This document shows, piece after piece, positions 10,089-21,498 of a stretch of DNA of 64,000 nt; position 1 is the first letter of the stretch; each line of letters begins with the position of its first letter. The DNA lies in contig NW_008246070.1 of the NCBI RefSeq assembly GCF_000281045.1, positions 87,543 through 151,542 of the forward strand, written 5' to 3'. The notes under the pieces were generated by a model. It saw nothing but the letters and a program-made list of their open reading frames with translations, did not search any database and was not told where the DNA came from. Position numbers and translations under genes: made by a program. The DNA comes from Saprolegnia diclina VS20. Lineage: Eukaryota; Oomycota; Saprolegniomycetes; Saprolegniales; Saprolegniaceae.

Positions 10089-11828
10089 ATGCTAGGCTTC
10101 GACTCGATCATCGTCACGGTGCACAGCGTGGCCTTGACAAGCCGCGCGCCCGTGCACAAGAGCTACGTGCGCGTCACCTGCGGCGGCAAGTCCCCGCGTA
10201 CGACACACGAGTCAGCTCCAGAGTGGAACCAAGCGTTCCAGTTCATCGCTCCAAGCGGGTGCCTTGAGCTTACCGTCAAGACGAAGGTGTCTTCGCGCTT
10301 CAAGCTCCAGCCGTACACGACGCACGCAGTGGCTGCCCTTCCGATGACGGTGCTCGGTAAAGGTACCATTTCATCCTTCTTCCACGACAAAGCTCATGCT
10401 AGCCGTAGAGATGGACCGCGTTGCAGTGCCCCTTGAGAACGGGCGCGGGACGATCACCATCTCGACCGAGTGGTGCTACGTCATGGAGCGCTGCCGGCAC
10501 CACCGGCTCCACCTCTGTTGGTCCAAGTGCTTTGGCTGCCGACGCTCGGTCTGCTATCGCTGCTCCGTGAAAGAGGCAAAAGGGCGGCAGTGCTTCAACT
10601 GCACGAGCGAGCGCACGCGCATTGCGGCCGAGCACTCGGTGCCGCCACGTCGATCGCTGGCCAAGCACCCCAACGAGCCAAAGCCAACCAAGGACAGCGA
10701 GTTGCGATGTGCGGACGCGCCAAAGCCGGTGACGCGCAGTGCGACGCAGCCGACAGTGTCCGCGACCGTCTCCGAGGCCAACGCCGCGCGTAGCCATCTC
10801 AAGACGTCGTCGTCACCTCGCCGCGGCTCGCGGGTCGTTGGACTGAGCGACTTTCGACTACTGGGTCGGCTCGGAAAAGGCGGCCACGGGGACGTATTGC
10901 TGGTCGAGAAGATATCGGGTGAGGACGCCGGCACGCGGTATGCGATGAAGGTCCAGACCAAGCACATGAAGATGCTCAAGTACCTCGCGCTGGAGCGGGA
11001 TCTCTTTGCGACGCTCGCGCACCCGCACACCGTCCCCCTTGTGTATGCGTTCCAGTCGACGACCAAGACGTTCCTGGTTCTGCCTGTCTACGCCGGCGGC
11101 GACCTGCACAGTGCGCTGCACTACGGCGTCTTTGACGAGGACGAAGCGCGGTTCTACCTCGCGCAGCTCTACCTCGCGGTCGAGCACATGCACGAGAGAG
11201 GCTTCCTCCACCTCGACCTCAAGCCCGGGAACGTCCTCCTCGACAACGACGGACACATTGCGCTCACCGACTTTGGCATGGCCGCGGTGTACAACGGCAC
11301 GCCGCTTCAAGGCACGTGTGGGACGCTGGTCTACATGGCGCCAGAGATTGCCGGTGGCCGCCCGTTCGGTCCTGCCGCCGACTGGTGGTCGTTCGGCACG
11401 GTGGCCTACGCACTCTTGACGGGCCAGCGCCTCTTCCGCGAGCGCAACCCCAAGGTCATCGTCGAGCGCGTGCTGCATGGCGCCATCGAGATCCCAACCG
11501 ACCTCTCAGCGACGGCCACGTCCTTCTTGCGCCAGTACGTGCAACATGAAGAATGTAGGGTGTCTGACGCGCTGCGCGTAGGCTGCTCGACCGCGACGTC
11601 ACGACGCGCCTGCAAGGGCGGATGGTGCGAGCTCACCCGTTCTTTGACGCGATTGATTGGGACAAGCTCGTGGCGAAGGAGCTTCCGGCGCCGCTCATGA
11701 TCTCGACCTTGCCGATGCACGCCGCCACGGATCCCCTCGAGCTCGCCTCACTCGAGCGCTGCGTTGGCGAAGACAGCAGCGGTCTGCCCGTGCATGTCCG
11801 AGGCTTTGCGTACGGCGACACGTTGTAG
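10089..11828 (+). CDS. C2 domain + Cys-rich cluster + AGC-like protein kinase
   Basis: Model: join(10089..10362, 10409..11534, 11582..11828), 548 residues. Residues 1-110 read as a C2 domain (VTVHSVALTSR, SYVRVTCGGK, WNQAFQF). Next is a cluster of His/Cys pairs (CRHHRLHLCWSKCFGCRR, VCYRC, CFNC), a probable zinc-binding element. The kinase domain has the glycine loop GKGGHGDVLL, the lysine YAMKV, catalytic loop HLDLKPGNVLLD, DFG (TDFGMAA), APE (YMAPEIAGG) and DWWSFG. It then has an AGC-type tail with HPFFDAIDWDKL but no clear hydrophobic motif. The usual HRD is HLD, so this is a non-RD kinase. GTAA at 10357 is an alternative donor for intron 1. The combination suggests membrane recruitment by Ca2+ or lipid; the substrate is unknown. 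Confidence 0.88.
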
Positions 11829-12054
11829 ACGTTCGTCGTCGTTGGTGAATGGATTGTTTTGGTTTGCATACGATGGCACCGCCTTGGCTGGCTGCAACAT
11901 GGCCATAGGCGAGACTCTGCAGCAAGTAGATACGATGGGCAGCTACTGTCGGTTGCTGTTGAGAGGTACGAGGGCGCGAGCTCGTTGGGCCACGTCCTCA
12001 CGACGACCGCGAGCGATCTTGTGTTGGGTTCCAGGTGCAAATATTAATTGCTAG

Positions 12055-12546
<492 letters not shown>

Positions 12547-13037
12547 GATAGTCAACACCATGTAGTAAATATTTGCTCTGATCTCGATCCACTCGCATTT
12601 GGCGCACTCTAGCTCAGCCATCGTCGTTGCTACACGGTATCCTACATGGCGCTACGTCGTCGTCTTCGCCTTGCGGCCACGGTAGCTGTCACGTCGGCAG
12701 CCGATCGTGCTTGGAGGCGGCGGCGCGCCAATGGCTAGATCAACTGGGCTCCTCCGCCACATCATCACGCAGGGCCGACGCACCTGTCGGACGCAGTACA
12801 TATCTAGAGCTTGACGCAAGCATGGGCAGCGTCTCGCGACTCCATGCATGCAGCAAAGACTTCTTCCCGAGGCCAAAGCTCAATGGCGGATCGAGGATTG
12901 CGTATCCAGAATCTATCCTGTGGAGTTGGATACCCCGTGAAAGTTAATATTTTGGCTGTCAGGATACCAGATCTAGCTAATTATGCAGGTGGCACGTGGG
13001 GTCCAAAACCCGAAAGAATCCCAAGCGGCGAGACAAT
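12547..13037. other. Intergenic spacer
   Basis: 491 bp between two plus-strand genes. ORFs here are short and give no family signal. AT-rich patches close to 12945-12985 probably belong to the proteasome promoter. Confidence 0.5.
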
Positions 13038-13721
13038 ATGGCCCAGCGCACGCAGTCCCCGATCGTGACCGGTACGTCGGTCATCGCCGTCAAGTACAAC
13101 GGAGGCGTGCTCATGGCCGCCGACACGCTGGGCAGCTACGGCTCGCTGGCGCGCTTCACGGACTCCCGGCGCATCCTCAACGTGCACAACACGACCTTGG
13201 TGGGCGCGGGCGGCGAGCTCTCGGACTTTCAGTTCCTCGCCGATCACCTCGACGAGATGGCGGTCAACGACTTCAACAAAGACGACAAGTGCGACTTGAC
13301 GGCCGGCGAGATCTTCCACTACCTCCAGCGCGTGCTGTACCACCGCCGCAACAAGTTTGACCCGCTCTGGAACACCTTCTTGGTCGCGGGCGTCGAGAAG
13401 GGCGAGGCCTTCCTTGGCCAGGTCACGATGATCGGCAACGCATTCACAGGCAACTACCTCGCGACGGGCTTTGGCCACCACTTGGCCACGCCCTTGCTGC
13501 GCAACGAGTGGCGCGCCGACATGACCGAGACCGAGGCCCACGCGCTCCTCGAAAAGTGCATGCGCGTCTGCCTCTACCGCGACTGCCGCACGCTCAACCG
13601 CATCACGATCGGCCGCGTCAACGCGCAAGGCACGTCCATCTCGGAGCCGTACGCGCTCGACACCAAGTGGGACTATGCGTCGTTCGTCGCCCCCAAGTCG
13701 GGCACGGGCAGCTCGTGGTAA
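13038..13721 (+). CDS. PSMB4: 20S proteasome subunit beta-7 (PSMB4/Pre4)
   Basis: 227 residues, single exon. It is one of the non-catalytic beta subunits of the 20S core. Recognised from TQSPIVTGTSV, GGVLMAADTLGSYGSLARF, the NTTLVGAGGELSDFQ segment, RRNKFDPLWNTFLV, EAFLGQV, a YLATGFGHHLA-type loop and ALLEKCMRVCLYRDCR. These are the diagnostic blocks of human PSMB4 and yeast Pre4. ATG 13038 (MAQRTQ) is used; the frame is open upstream but only through a GTG, and a short propeptide is normal for this subunit. The TGTSV stretch replaces the catalytic-Thr context of active subunits, as expected for an inactive one. Confidence 0.96.
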   Translation: MAQRTQSPIVTGTSVIAVKYNGGVLMAADTLGSYGSLARFTDSRRILNVHNTTLVGAGGELSDFQFLADHLDEMAVNDFNKDDKCDLTAGEIFHYLQRVLYHRRNKFDPLWNTFLVAGVEKGEAFLGQVTMIGNAFTGNYLATGFGHHLATPLLRNEWRADMTETEAHALLEKCMRVCLYRDCRTLNRITIGRVNAQGTSISEPYALDTKWDYASFVAPKSGTGSSW

Positions 13722-13829
13722 GTTGCGTCGCGTCGGGAGCGCCCAACGATGTCCATGCTTTAATACACACGACTTGTTCCTGCGCGGTCTCTGGCGAATC
13801 GAAAATTACGTCTTGTTACTATGGTACAC

Positions 13830-15122
13830 CTAGAAGTCGCGCGAGTCCCGTCGAAGGAACGTCGAGTTGCGCCGCTTCATCGAGCGCTGCATCATGAGCT
13901 GGAGCTGGTCAAAATTCTCCTCCTTGAGCGACTCGCATCGCTGGATCGTCTCGGTGAGGAGCAGGACGAGCTCGCTGTGCATGGCGTCCTGCCGCCGCAG
14001 CCAGTCTTCGAGCTCGTCCACCTCCGAGTCGACGGTCGATGCCATCGAGAGCGACGGCTCGTCCTTGAAGGTGGTCAGCGCGGACGGGGTGCCAACCTCT
14101 TCTTCAAACGTCTTTTGGCTGCTCGCGTACCGCTTGGCCGACGTCGGCGACGTCACCGAACTTGGGTTCGACCGGAAGCCGAGCTGCATTGGCCGGCGCG
14201 TCTTCTTCAGAACGTCCTTGATCTGGTCGTACGGAAGGTGCTCGACGACCTCCTTGTTGATCGAGACGAGGACGTCACCGAGGCGTGCGTTGCCAATGCC
14301 GGCGGCGACGCCCGACGCACAGCGCTCGAGGCTCGAGATCTGCAAGCCGCGGCGGTCGGAGGAAAAGTTGTTGAGTGAGATGCCAAGGTCGCCAGACGCC
14401 CAGCGCACCGAGTACTCGGAATTGGCGCCTGTGAGCAGTGGCGCGACCGGCGTGACGACGTCGAGGCGGCGACGGCCCTGCGTCGGGAGGCTCTCGACTG
14501 TGACCGGCGCCGGCTTTTGGTACGTCTTGCGCTGCCGCGTCAGGACGCTCGTGGCCGGCCGCTTGAACGCTTCGCTGTAGGAAAACGACTGGCGCGGCTC
14601 CTCTTCCGGCGTGTCGAGGGACGACAGGGAGCTTGACGGCGCAAATGGCATGCGGCTCGGCTTTTCCGAGTGGCGCGAATAGTACGGCTCGGAGCCGCGG
14701 GAACTATGGAACGACTCAGAGCTGCGCGAGCTGTGGAACGACTCGGAGCCACGCGAGCTGTCAAAGTACCCCACGAGGCTACCGCGATTGCCAGTGTAGA
14801 CGCTGTCCCGGCCGGCGTCGTTGAGCCAGAGGCTCGACCGAGAGTCGCGACTGTCCGCGTCATTCGGCACGTAGCTCAAGCGCACCTTCATGACATCGTA
14901 CATTTCGGTCTGACGCTCCATGACTTCGACCATGGCCTGCATGCGATGGATCAGCTCGGGCAGGCTCACAGCCAGCTCGCTCGGAGCCTCGTCGTCCTCT
15001 TCGTCCTGGTTCGATGGCTCGGTGGAGGCGCCGAGGCGAGCGAGCGTTGCCTGCATCTCGAGGGCGAGGTCCTCGATCCGGGCGTCCATCTTGCCGCCGG
15101 CCAGGTGCTGCGTCGCCATCAT
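13830..15122 (-). CDS. PDZ-domain protein with coiled coil
   Basis: 430 residues, single exon, starting MMATQHLAGG at 15122 (the frame upstream opens only at a GTG). An N-terminal coiled coil (residues 15-75) contains LPELIHRMQAMVEVMERQ. A serine-rich region follows with three 27-bp repeats reading SSRxSESFH. A PDZ domain lies around residues 235-325: VRWASGDLGISLNN carries the GLGF-like loop in altered form, followed by ISSLERCASGVAAG, LGDVLVSINKE and DQIKDVLKK. The tail contains a second coiled coil (LLTETIQRCESLKEENF). It is probably a scaffold protein; partners are unknown. It converges with PSMB4 (108 bp between stops). Confidence 0.85.
   Translation of the reverse strand: MMATQHLAGGKMDARIEDLALEMQATLARLGASTEPSNQDEEDDEAPSELAVSLPELIHRMQAMVEVMERQTEMYDVMKVRLSYVPNDADSRDSRSSLWLNDAGRDSVYTGNRGSLVGYFDSSRGSESFHSSRSSESFHSSRGSEPYYSRHSEKPSRMPFAPSSSLSSLDTPEEEPRQSFSYSEAFKRPATSVLTRQRKTYQKPAPVTVESLPTQGRRRLDVVTPVAPLLTGANSEYSVRWASGDLGISLNNFSSDRRGLQISSLERCASGVAAGIGNARLGDVLVSINKEVVEHLPYDQIKDVLKKTRRPMQLGFRSNPSSVTSPTSAKRYASSQKTFEEEVGTPSALTTFKDEPSLSMASTVDSEVDELEDWLRRQDAMHSELVLLLTETIQRCESLKEENFDQLQLMMQRSMKRRNSTFLRRDSRDF
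14692..14766 (-). repeat. 27-bp tandem repeats in the PDZ gene
   Basis: Two units at 14692-14718 and 14719-14745 and a partial third to 14766 share gagc..gcgggaactatggaacgactc with a few substitutions. They encode SSRGSESFH-type units, possible phosphorylation sites. Confidence 0.8.
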
Positions 15123-16197
15123 GGTCGCCGGGTCGGTCGCGTCGGCAGAAAAGCACACTGGTCCCGCATCGGCGTGCGTATTTATTGAATTCTAATATAA
15201 TTTTATAAACTTCTGTTTTTATCCAGCTTTTAAATGCGAGACTCCATACAAATGAAAGGTGTTGGCGAGCAACCCAAAAATATTTCGATTACAAACAGTC
15301 CAACCTGCCAGAAACAAACCGCGGTGGGTGGCGAGATGCGTTGGGCGTTGAAGTCGCCGGTGGTGTTCTCCGGTCGCCGACGCCGTCCCGCGGGCCATGG
15401 CCGCGGCGAGCCCTTGTAGCCGTCATGGTCTTGCCACCGCTCCATCAGCGGTCTCTGGAGACGCCGTAGAACGCGACTTGTCGGGCCAGTACACGACCAG
15501 CAACATAGTCGCGACAAGCAGAAGTGGTTGTTGTTACGACCACGAGCATCGTCTCTTGCTGCTTGTTTGACATGGATACCAGCAACAGCGGAGAGGAGCG
15601 GCCAGTACGACAAAGCGCAACGCATGGACAGCTTCCGAGTCGCACCAACGAGTACTGTGGAAAAAATGTACTAGTACTTGCAGTCGGCACGCAGTCGGGA
15701 TGCAGCAGTCATAGCACTCGGCAGGGGTCGTGGGACTCTGCAGCCGTCATGACGACGAGGCGACGTGGGCATGTGCACGGAAGAGCAGGAGAGCACTGCT
15801 TCCATATCAGTCGTTGCCTTACTTCGATAGACCAAAAGGGAGCAGTACTGAGTCGTTGCTGGTATGCCATGGACATTTTCCGACCAACGTCGAGGTCAAG
15901 TGCAGCACCACCTCGTACGGGGCGTCATCGGTGTCAGTGCCAAGAAACGACGCGTCACTGGCAACGCTAGTGACATCGACTGGACCAACGCCGAATGCAT
16001 TGCCCACCATATCAGTACTGATATTATCAGTACTGATATGGTGGGCAATGCATTGATGATAATATCATCATCGCATTCTTTCGGCGTATCAAGTTGATAT
16101 CAGCATCGGTGCCGCCTGGTGGCACCGTGTGGCGACCGTCCAAGCAGCCGGAATTCGAGTACATGGGGCTCTTCCAGCAGTTGGCGCCAGATTCGAT
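15123..16197. other. Non-coding stretch of 1.07 kb
   Basis: No convincing gene on either strand. The ORFs at 15524-15970 (plus) and 15230-15625 (minus) have no conserved look. The stretch holds the 61-bp palindrome described separately and AT-rich DNA just upstream of the PDZ gene. Confidence 0.5.
15994..16054. repeat. Perfect 61-bp palindrome (30-bp arms, 1-bp centre)
   Basis: The left arm 15994-16023 and right arm 16025-16054 are exact reverse complements around base 16024. Each arm contains the self-complementary 12-mer atcagtactgat. A second small hairpin (gatgat-aat-atcatc) follows at about 16055-16070. It could be a MITE-like or cruciform-forming element, or an assembly fold-back. Confidence 0.9.
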
Positions 16198-19100
16198 TTA
16201 GAAGGCGTAGTGGGTAATGCCCATCTCGGCAGCGAACGCTACGTTGAGCTCCTTCTCGAGCTCTTGCTCGCTGCGCTTGGGCGGCAAGAGCTTGCTCAGT
16301 GGTTTCTTCTTGCGCTGCGCTTGGATCGCTGACGGATCGTACGCGTACTTGGGCAAGAGACTCGATGGGATCCCCTTGGGCTCGCTCTTGGTCTATGCAT
16401 CACGTTACACCAAAGGCGGCGGACGAGCGACGGTACAAAGGGCGTCGGACAGACGTTGGGCAGCTGACCGTCCTCGATCCGCAACAGGAGCGACGCGCCT
16501 GGGATGTACGCGATCAACCCCTTCTTCTTGGCAACTTCTTGCGCCACGAGAAGGTCCATATCCAAATCGTGCTGCAAGACGTCCTAGCATACACTGTTTG
16601 AACCAGAAGTTGTCGCGTCTCCTACGAGCGTGACGTTGCCGGCAAAGAGCGGCAGCTGGAAGCTGCCGGGAACGATGCCACGGCTCTCGGGGTGCAGCAG
16701 CTTGAGGTACGTCCACCCGAGTGGCGCCGACGACCAGTCGCCGGCTTTTCCCATCTTGATGCAGCGCACGTCCAAGACCAAGAGAAGCGGCGCGGATGGC
16801 ATGACATCACGGTAGGTCTACCATGTAATGTCGATACGACCTCTCGGTAGATCGATACGTGGTAGCCGTCGCTGAATTCGGGGCTCGAGCTTGCGCTCGT
16901 CCAGTCGTAGCTCACGGTCATTTGCACGTCGTCTGTGAGCTGCGGCGTCTGTGCAAGTACGTCAAAGTCTGCAGACGGAATTTGCGTACTTGGTAGAACG
17001 CAGCTGGAGGCGCGACGCTCGCAATGACTTTGACAAAGCTCCCGTTCGTGCTCGACGGAAGGTTGTGCAACCCGTCGATGGCGACGCGAAAGCCAATCTC
17101 GGGCTGGTACACAAAGATGCTGCTCAGCATATCGAGGAGCGACGTCTTGGGCTTCTTCTGCGTTGAACTTCAGAAACCGCGCTGCAAGACGTACGTACCT
17201 CGAGCTGGTCGGCGAGGACGGCCGGAAGCCTCTCGGTGTCCACGCCAAGGGTGCTTTGCAGGAGTTCGCCCACAAGCCGCGGCTTGCGCTGTCGCTACGC
17301 CCGCGTCCGTTAGTGTCGACTGGAGACCTACGTACCCGCAGCTCGTACAACTTTTCTTCCATCGCACTGGGCCGGGCGCTCGTGCTATCGTACGCGCGGC
17401 TGGCGTACGCCGGGGCCGGGAGCACGATGCGCTGCGCCTCCCACTCGGTTGCCGGGGCGTCCTTGCGACTCAGACAGCGCAGACCGTCCTCCGACTGAGA
17501 CGCACCTTCAGCGTTGGCTCACACATTGGCAGAAGTACCTTGGGCGCGCGTGCAATGCGCAGGAGTAGTGTGGCACAAGAGAGCTTGAGTGCGCTCTCGC
17601 AGGCCTTGGCGGTCATCGGTACCCCGCTCGAGCCGAGGGTGATGCCGGTTCGCAGCGGCACCTGGAACGCGCCGTCGTTGAGATAGACGTCTTGCATCGA
17701 CGGTTTGGTCGGCTGCTGACCATCGGCGTCAAGAAACACTGGTACAGCGACGTAGCCGAGCACAGTTGGGCTCTTGGAGTGCACGGCGATCGTGTCGAGC
17801 CGCACGACGACGGTCAGTGTCGGGTTGAAGCGCTCGTCCCGAAACTCGACGAGCTACGGTAGAGGTTGATTCCCGAGCTCTTCAGAGGAAGATTACGAGA
17901 CGGAACGTCGGGGCGACCGCCTTGTCTTGCACGCTGCAGAGCGCCGAGGTCTCGCTCAGCGACGTGCACAGCGTCATGTCGCTGTGGAAGGCAAAGACGG
18001 TTGCTTTTGTGACACTCGTGCAGTCGGGCAGCGACCGCGCACCGTCAATGTACAAGTTGACACCGTCGCCGCGGGCAAAGAGCTGCCGCCGCCGCTGGCT
18101 CGTGTTGTCGCAGTCCAGAAATACACTGTCTTCGAGCTCGTCTACAGTCGCTCTGGCATCGCAGCGGAATGTGACTTCTACCTGAGTGGGCGTAGAGGCG
18201 AGATGTTGGTATCGGGGAGGCAATCACTGGCGGCTTTGCCTTGGGCTGGACGCTGGTCTCGTCCTGGGTCGCAACGTTGCGCTCGCTCATTACTGTAGCC
18301 GGCCGCGATACCTCGACCGGACCTATGCGAGAACGCTAAACATGCTGCATGCGCAAGTGCTAGACAAACGCAGTGGCGTTGTCGTCTCGGGTGGTATTGG
18401 CAGCGGTGGAGTGGCGATGGAGTCTGGTGACTCGTTTGGCGTCACAGCCGCAAGCTTCTTTGGTGCCTTCTTCTCGGGTGGACGCTCTGGACCTGGTGAC
18501 GTGGGTGCTGCTGGCTGCATTTGGTTGGGCGGCAGCGTGTACTTGTCTACAGACAATTGGACTTGGCGGCGGCAGCCATGCGTGAAGTGGTACCGGCCAT
18601 CGAGTCGGGGTTGACTGGAAATTTGGAGGCTTCTTCGGCCTGCGCCGCATGCACGATCCGCACATAGAGCTTTGCCGACGCGTCGTCTTCGCCCAAAGGC
18701 AGTGCCCATGGCGCACTCGCCTGCGGCAACGGCGTAAAGCTCAGTGGGAGCTTGAAGCAGCCTTCTTGGAGCTCGAGCGACGGCAAGAAGATGTCGACAG
18801 CCGTCCATCCGAGCGAGGCCGGCGCCCGCGCCCGCGGCTCGGTTGGCGACGCCACCATGGCCACCTACACGACTTGTGGCGTCGACGGCGACCAAGATGC
18901 GTACCTCGACAAGGAGGCGGAGATGCGGACTCGCGGGCATCTGCTCAAAGTCGCGGCGCGTTGCAAACACACAGCGCTGATGGCTGAGGCCGTGGGGCTC
19001 GCACTCGTGCGCGCGTACGAGCTTGTGCTTGGAGCGAGTCGTCGTCTGGTCGTACAGCGCGTAGGTCAACTACGCTCGACGGCTCGCGCTACGATCCGTT

Positions 19101-21455
19101 GACGCAAATATACCTGCAAGCACGGGGCTTTGAGTGGTACACAAAGCACAAAGTCCCAGAAGATCACAAAGCCGAGGTCGGGATCGTACGGCAACACGCT
19201 GCTCTCGACGACCGTTGAGTTTGCTCCTTGCTCCTTCGCCAGCACCTTCTTCATGCGGAGGGCGAGCACCATGCGCTTCTGCTTGGCGACCCACTCGTCG
19301 TGCTCGAGCTGCTCGTCGGCTTCCTTGCGCCGTCGCTCGGCGCCTTCGCGCACCGCGCGCAGCTACATAGGTCGTTTTGTATCAATCTATCAAAAAATCG
19401 ATTACTTTTTCCTGCTCTTCAATGAGGTTGCGCTCGTGCTGGATACGCAGCATCTCTTGTGCGTGCTGCAGTCGGAGGGCTCGCAGCTCTGCCGGCTCGT
19501 CGCTGGGAGTCTCGGAGGACACAGACTTCTCGGGTCCCGTGCCCTGCAAACTCTGCAGCAGCTGCTGGAAGCGCGACGTCTCGCGCTCAAACTCGCGCTG
19601 CTCCTGCAGCTGCTTGAGCTCATCCAGCTGCGCCTGGAGTTTTGCCGTCTCGGAATCCGGCGGCGCTGGAAACGGAGGTGCAAAAGGAGGGTACCCCATG
19701 AAGGCGGCGCCAACACCCGCCATCCCAGAGTAGTACGGAGGTGGCTGCTGGTACATGTAGGGACTACCGAAGCCCCACGGCATCGATGCCGGGTAAGGTC
19801 CTGGTGCCGAGTAAGCTGCGGGAGCCGCCAAGTATGGCCCTGGTGCCAAGTATGATCCAGACGCAGGATATGGCCCCAGTGCTGCGGGATGTTGCGCAAA
19901 GCTTGGCCCTTGTGGGTACATTCCGGGTGGGTAGCCGCTCGTTGACGGTGCCGTAGTAGTCGGGTTTGTGGCAAGGGTTGGGGTGGCGGTCGTTGGGATG
20001 GAAACCACGGGTGTAGAGATGTTTACGGGCGGTGTGGTGAGAGGACGCGCTGGTGTCGGCGGGCGCGACCTCTTGCGACTTGTATGCTGCCGTGTGAGCT
20101 CTTCCAGCGAGTCGGACGGTGGCAACGTGGCGGGCGGCGGTGTTTTGGCTCGGGTTCGAGCGCGCGGAGGGCTTTGATTCGTACTGCGCCTCTTCGCACA
20201 TGGCGCTGGCTGGAGGTCTTGGAGCAAATGGTCGATCTGAACATCGACGGGGTCTTCCCGCACGAGCAAGAGCGACGCCACTTGGGTCTCCATGTCGATG
20301 CGCGCGGCGGCCTGCGCTTTTCCAGCAACTTCGACGTCTTTGGCCAGCCGCTCGACGCGCTCCTGTTCAATAGAGTAGTCGAAACCGGTCATTGAGAGAG
20401 GGTCAGCTTCTTGGTTGCTGCCCAGCGCCCGACGCAGCTGCGCCTGCTGCGCCAGTAGCTCTCTTCGCTGCTGCTCGAGATTCGCTGTGGCCACGCCGTG
20501 CGCGCGACTCCGTTCCATGTGCTTGGAGCGAAGCGCCTTGGATCGATCGTCGCCAACCTCTGGCGCGTCGGCGTCCTGGAGTTTCTCCAGCATCGTCCGC
20601 TCCAGCTCCCGGTGCTGGCGTTCCTGTTGTGCTCACGTTATGCCATCACAGTGATAGAAATAAGTACTTGGTCTTTGACGCGCTTCTCGAGGGCCTCAAT
20701 GTCTCGCAGCGCCGCATCTTCCTGTCTCTGCAAAGCCTCTTTGGCGTTCTGAAGCTCGGCCAAGTCGCGCTTCTTGGCTTCTTCGAGCGACGCGATGCCG
20801 GCCTAGACAGAACGCACTTGCTACTTGTCGACAGTAGTAGCGAGCGGCTACGAGATCCAGCGCATGCAGCTCCTGCTTGATCTGCTCTTGGCTCAAGCGC
20901 GCTTGGAGCTCGTCTTGCTTGCGCCGCTCGATCTCCATGAGAAGTGCTTCGATTTCGTCGTCTTCGCGCTGCTTTTGAAAGAGCGCTTGCTGCTGCCGCA
21001 CCTTGAGCGCGCGCACTTCGTCGGCCTTTTCTCTCGCGCGATCGCGCTGCAGCTGTGCCTTGAGCTTCTCCATGTCGCGGTCGTTCGCGGTCACGTTCGC
21101 CTTGAGCTCGCGGAGAGAGAGCTGCCCGAGGCCTGGTGCCATCGACGGCGCACTCAAGTACGCCTGCGCCTGCGCTAGGCTCATGGGGGGCAGTGCTGCC
21201 AATGTCGGCCGCTCGGGCTCTGCCAGCGCAGCCTCGAGCTTGGCCGGGTCGCCATACTCGCTCTGGACGCAAAACTAGCCGATATCCGCTTGGCATCCAG
21301 AGCATTGCGGGCAGAGGTACCTTGGCGCGGTGCGTACTGAAGTCGACGGCCGACTCGAACTGAAGAAAGCAGTCGCTACGAGAAGGCAGCGTCAAGATCT
21401 TAGTCTACGCCATCGGCGCGTACGCGCAGTAGTTTTCCTTGAAGCCCGACGGCAT
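16198..21455 (-). CDS. CCDC17-like protein: zinc finger, coiled coils, Pro-rich region, C2-like repeats
   Basis: Nineteen exons, 1479 residues: complement(16198..16392, 16437..16583, 16626..16817, 16859..16948, 16990..17157, 17199..17294, 17336..17494, 17539..17853, 17897..18181, 18228..18322, 18370..18546, 18594..18864, 18905..19069, 19141..19362, 19406..20623, 20668..20802, 20852..21274, 21321..21375, 21424..21455). The first two introns assemble a finger C10-x2-C13-x12-H26-x4-C31, the spacing I recall at the start of animal CCDC17. Long coiled coils follow to about residue 400 and again near 580-720, around a Pro/Tyr-rich part with YPPGMYPQGPSFAQHPAAL. Then comes YDPDLGFVIFWDFVLC, a CCDC17 hallmark. 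The C-terminal half has several beta-rich C2-like blocks (FRVAIDGLHNLPSSTNGSF, VAVPVFLDADG). Animal CCDC17 is about 620 residues, so this is more than twice as long. Function is unknown; a cytoskeletal or ciliary role is plausible in zoospore-forming organisms. Confidence 0.75.
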
Positions 21456-21498
21456 GAGGATACGAACGAAACGTCGGTTTGCGTATGTATTGGTTAAG

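Noticed and set aside
12996-13037. N-terminal extension of PSMB4 starting at GTG
   Set aside because: It needs a non-ATG start, and the ATG at 13038 fits the family.
15524-16056. ORFs on both strands near the palindrome, including a 63-codon minus frame with a plausible look
   Set aside because: No splice logic, no recognised motif, and the minus frame reads through the palindrome arm.
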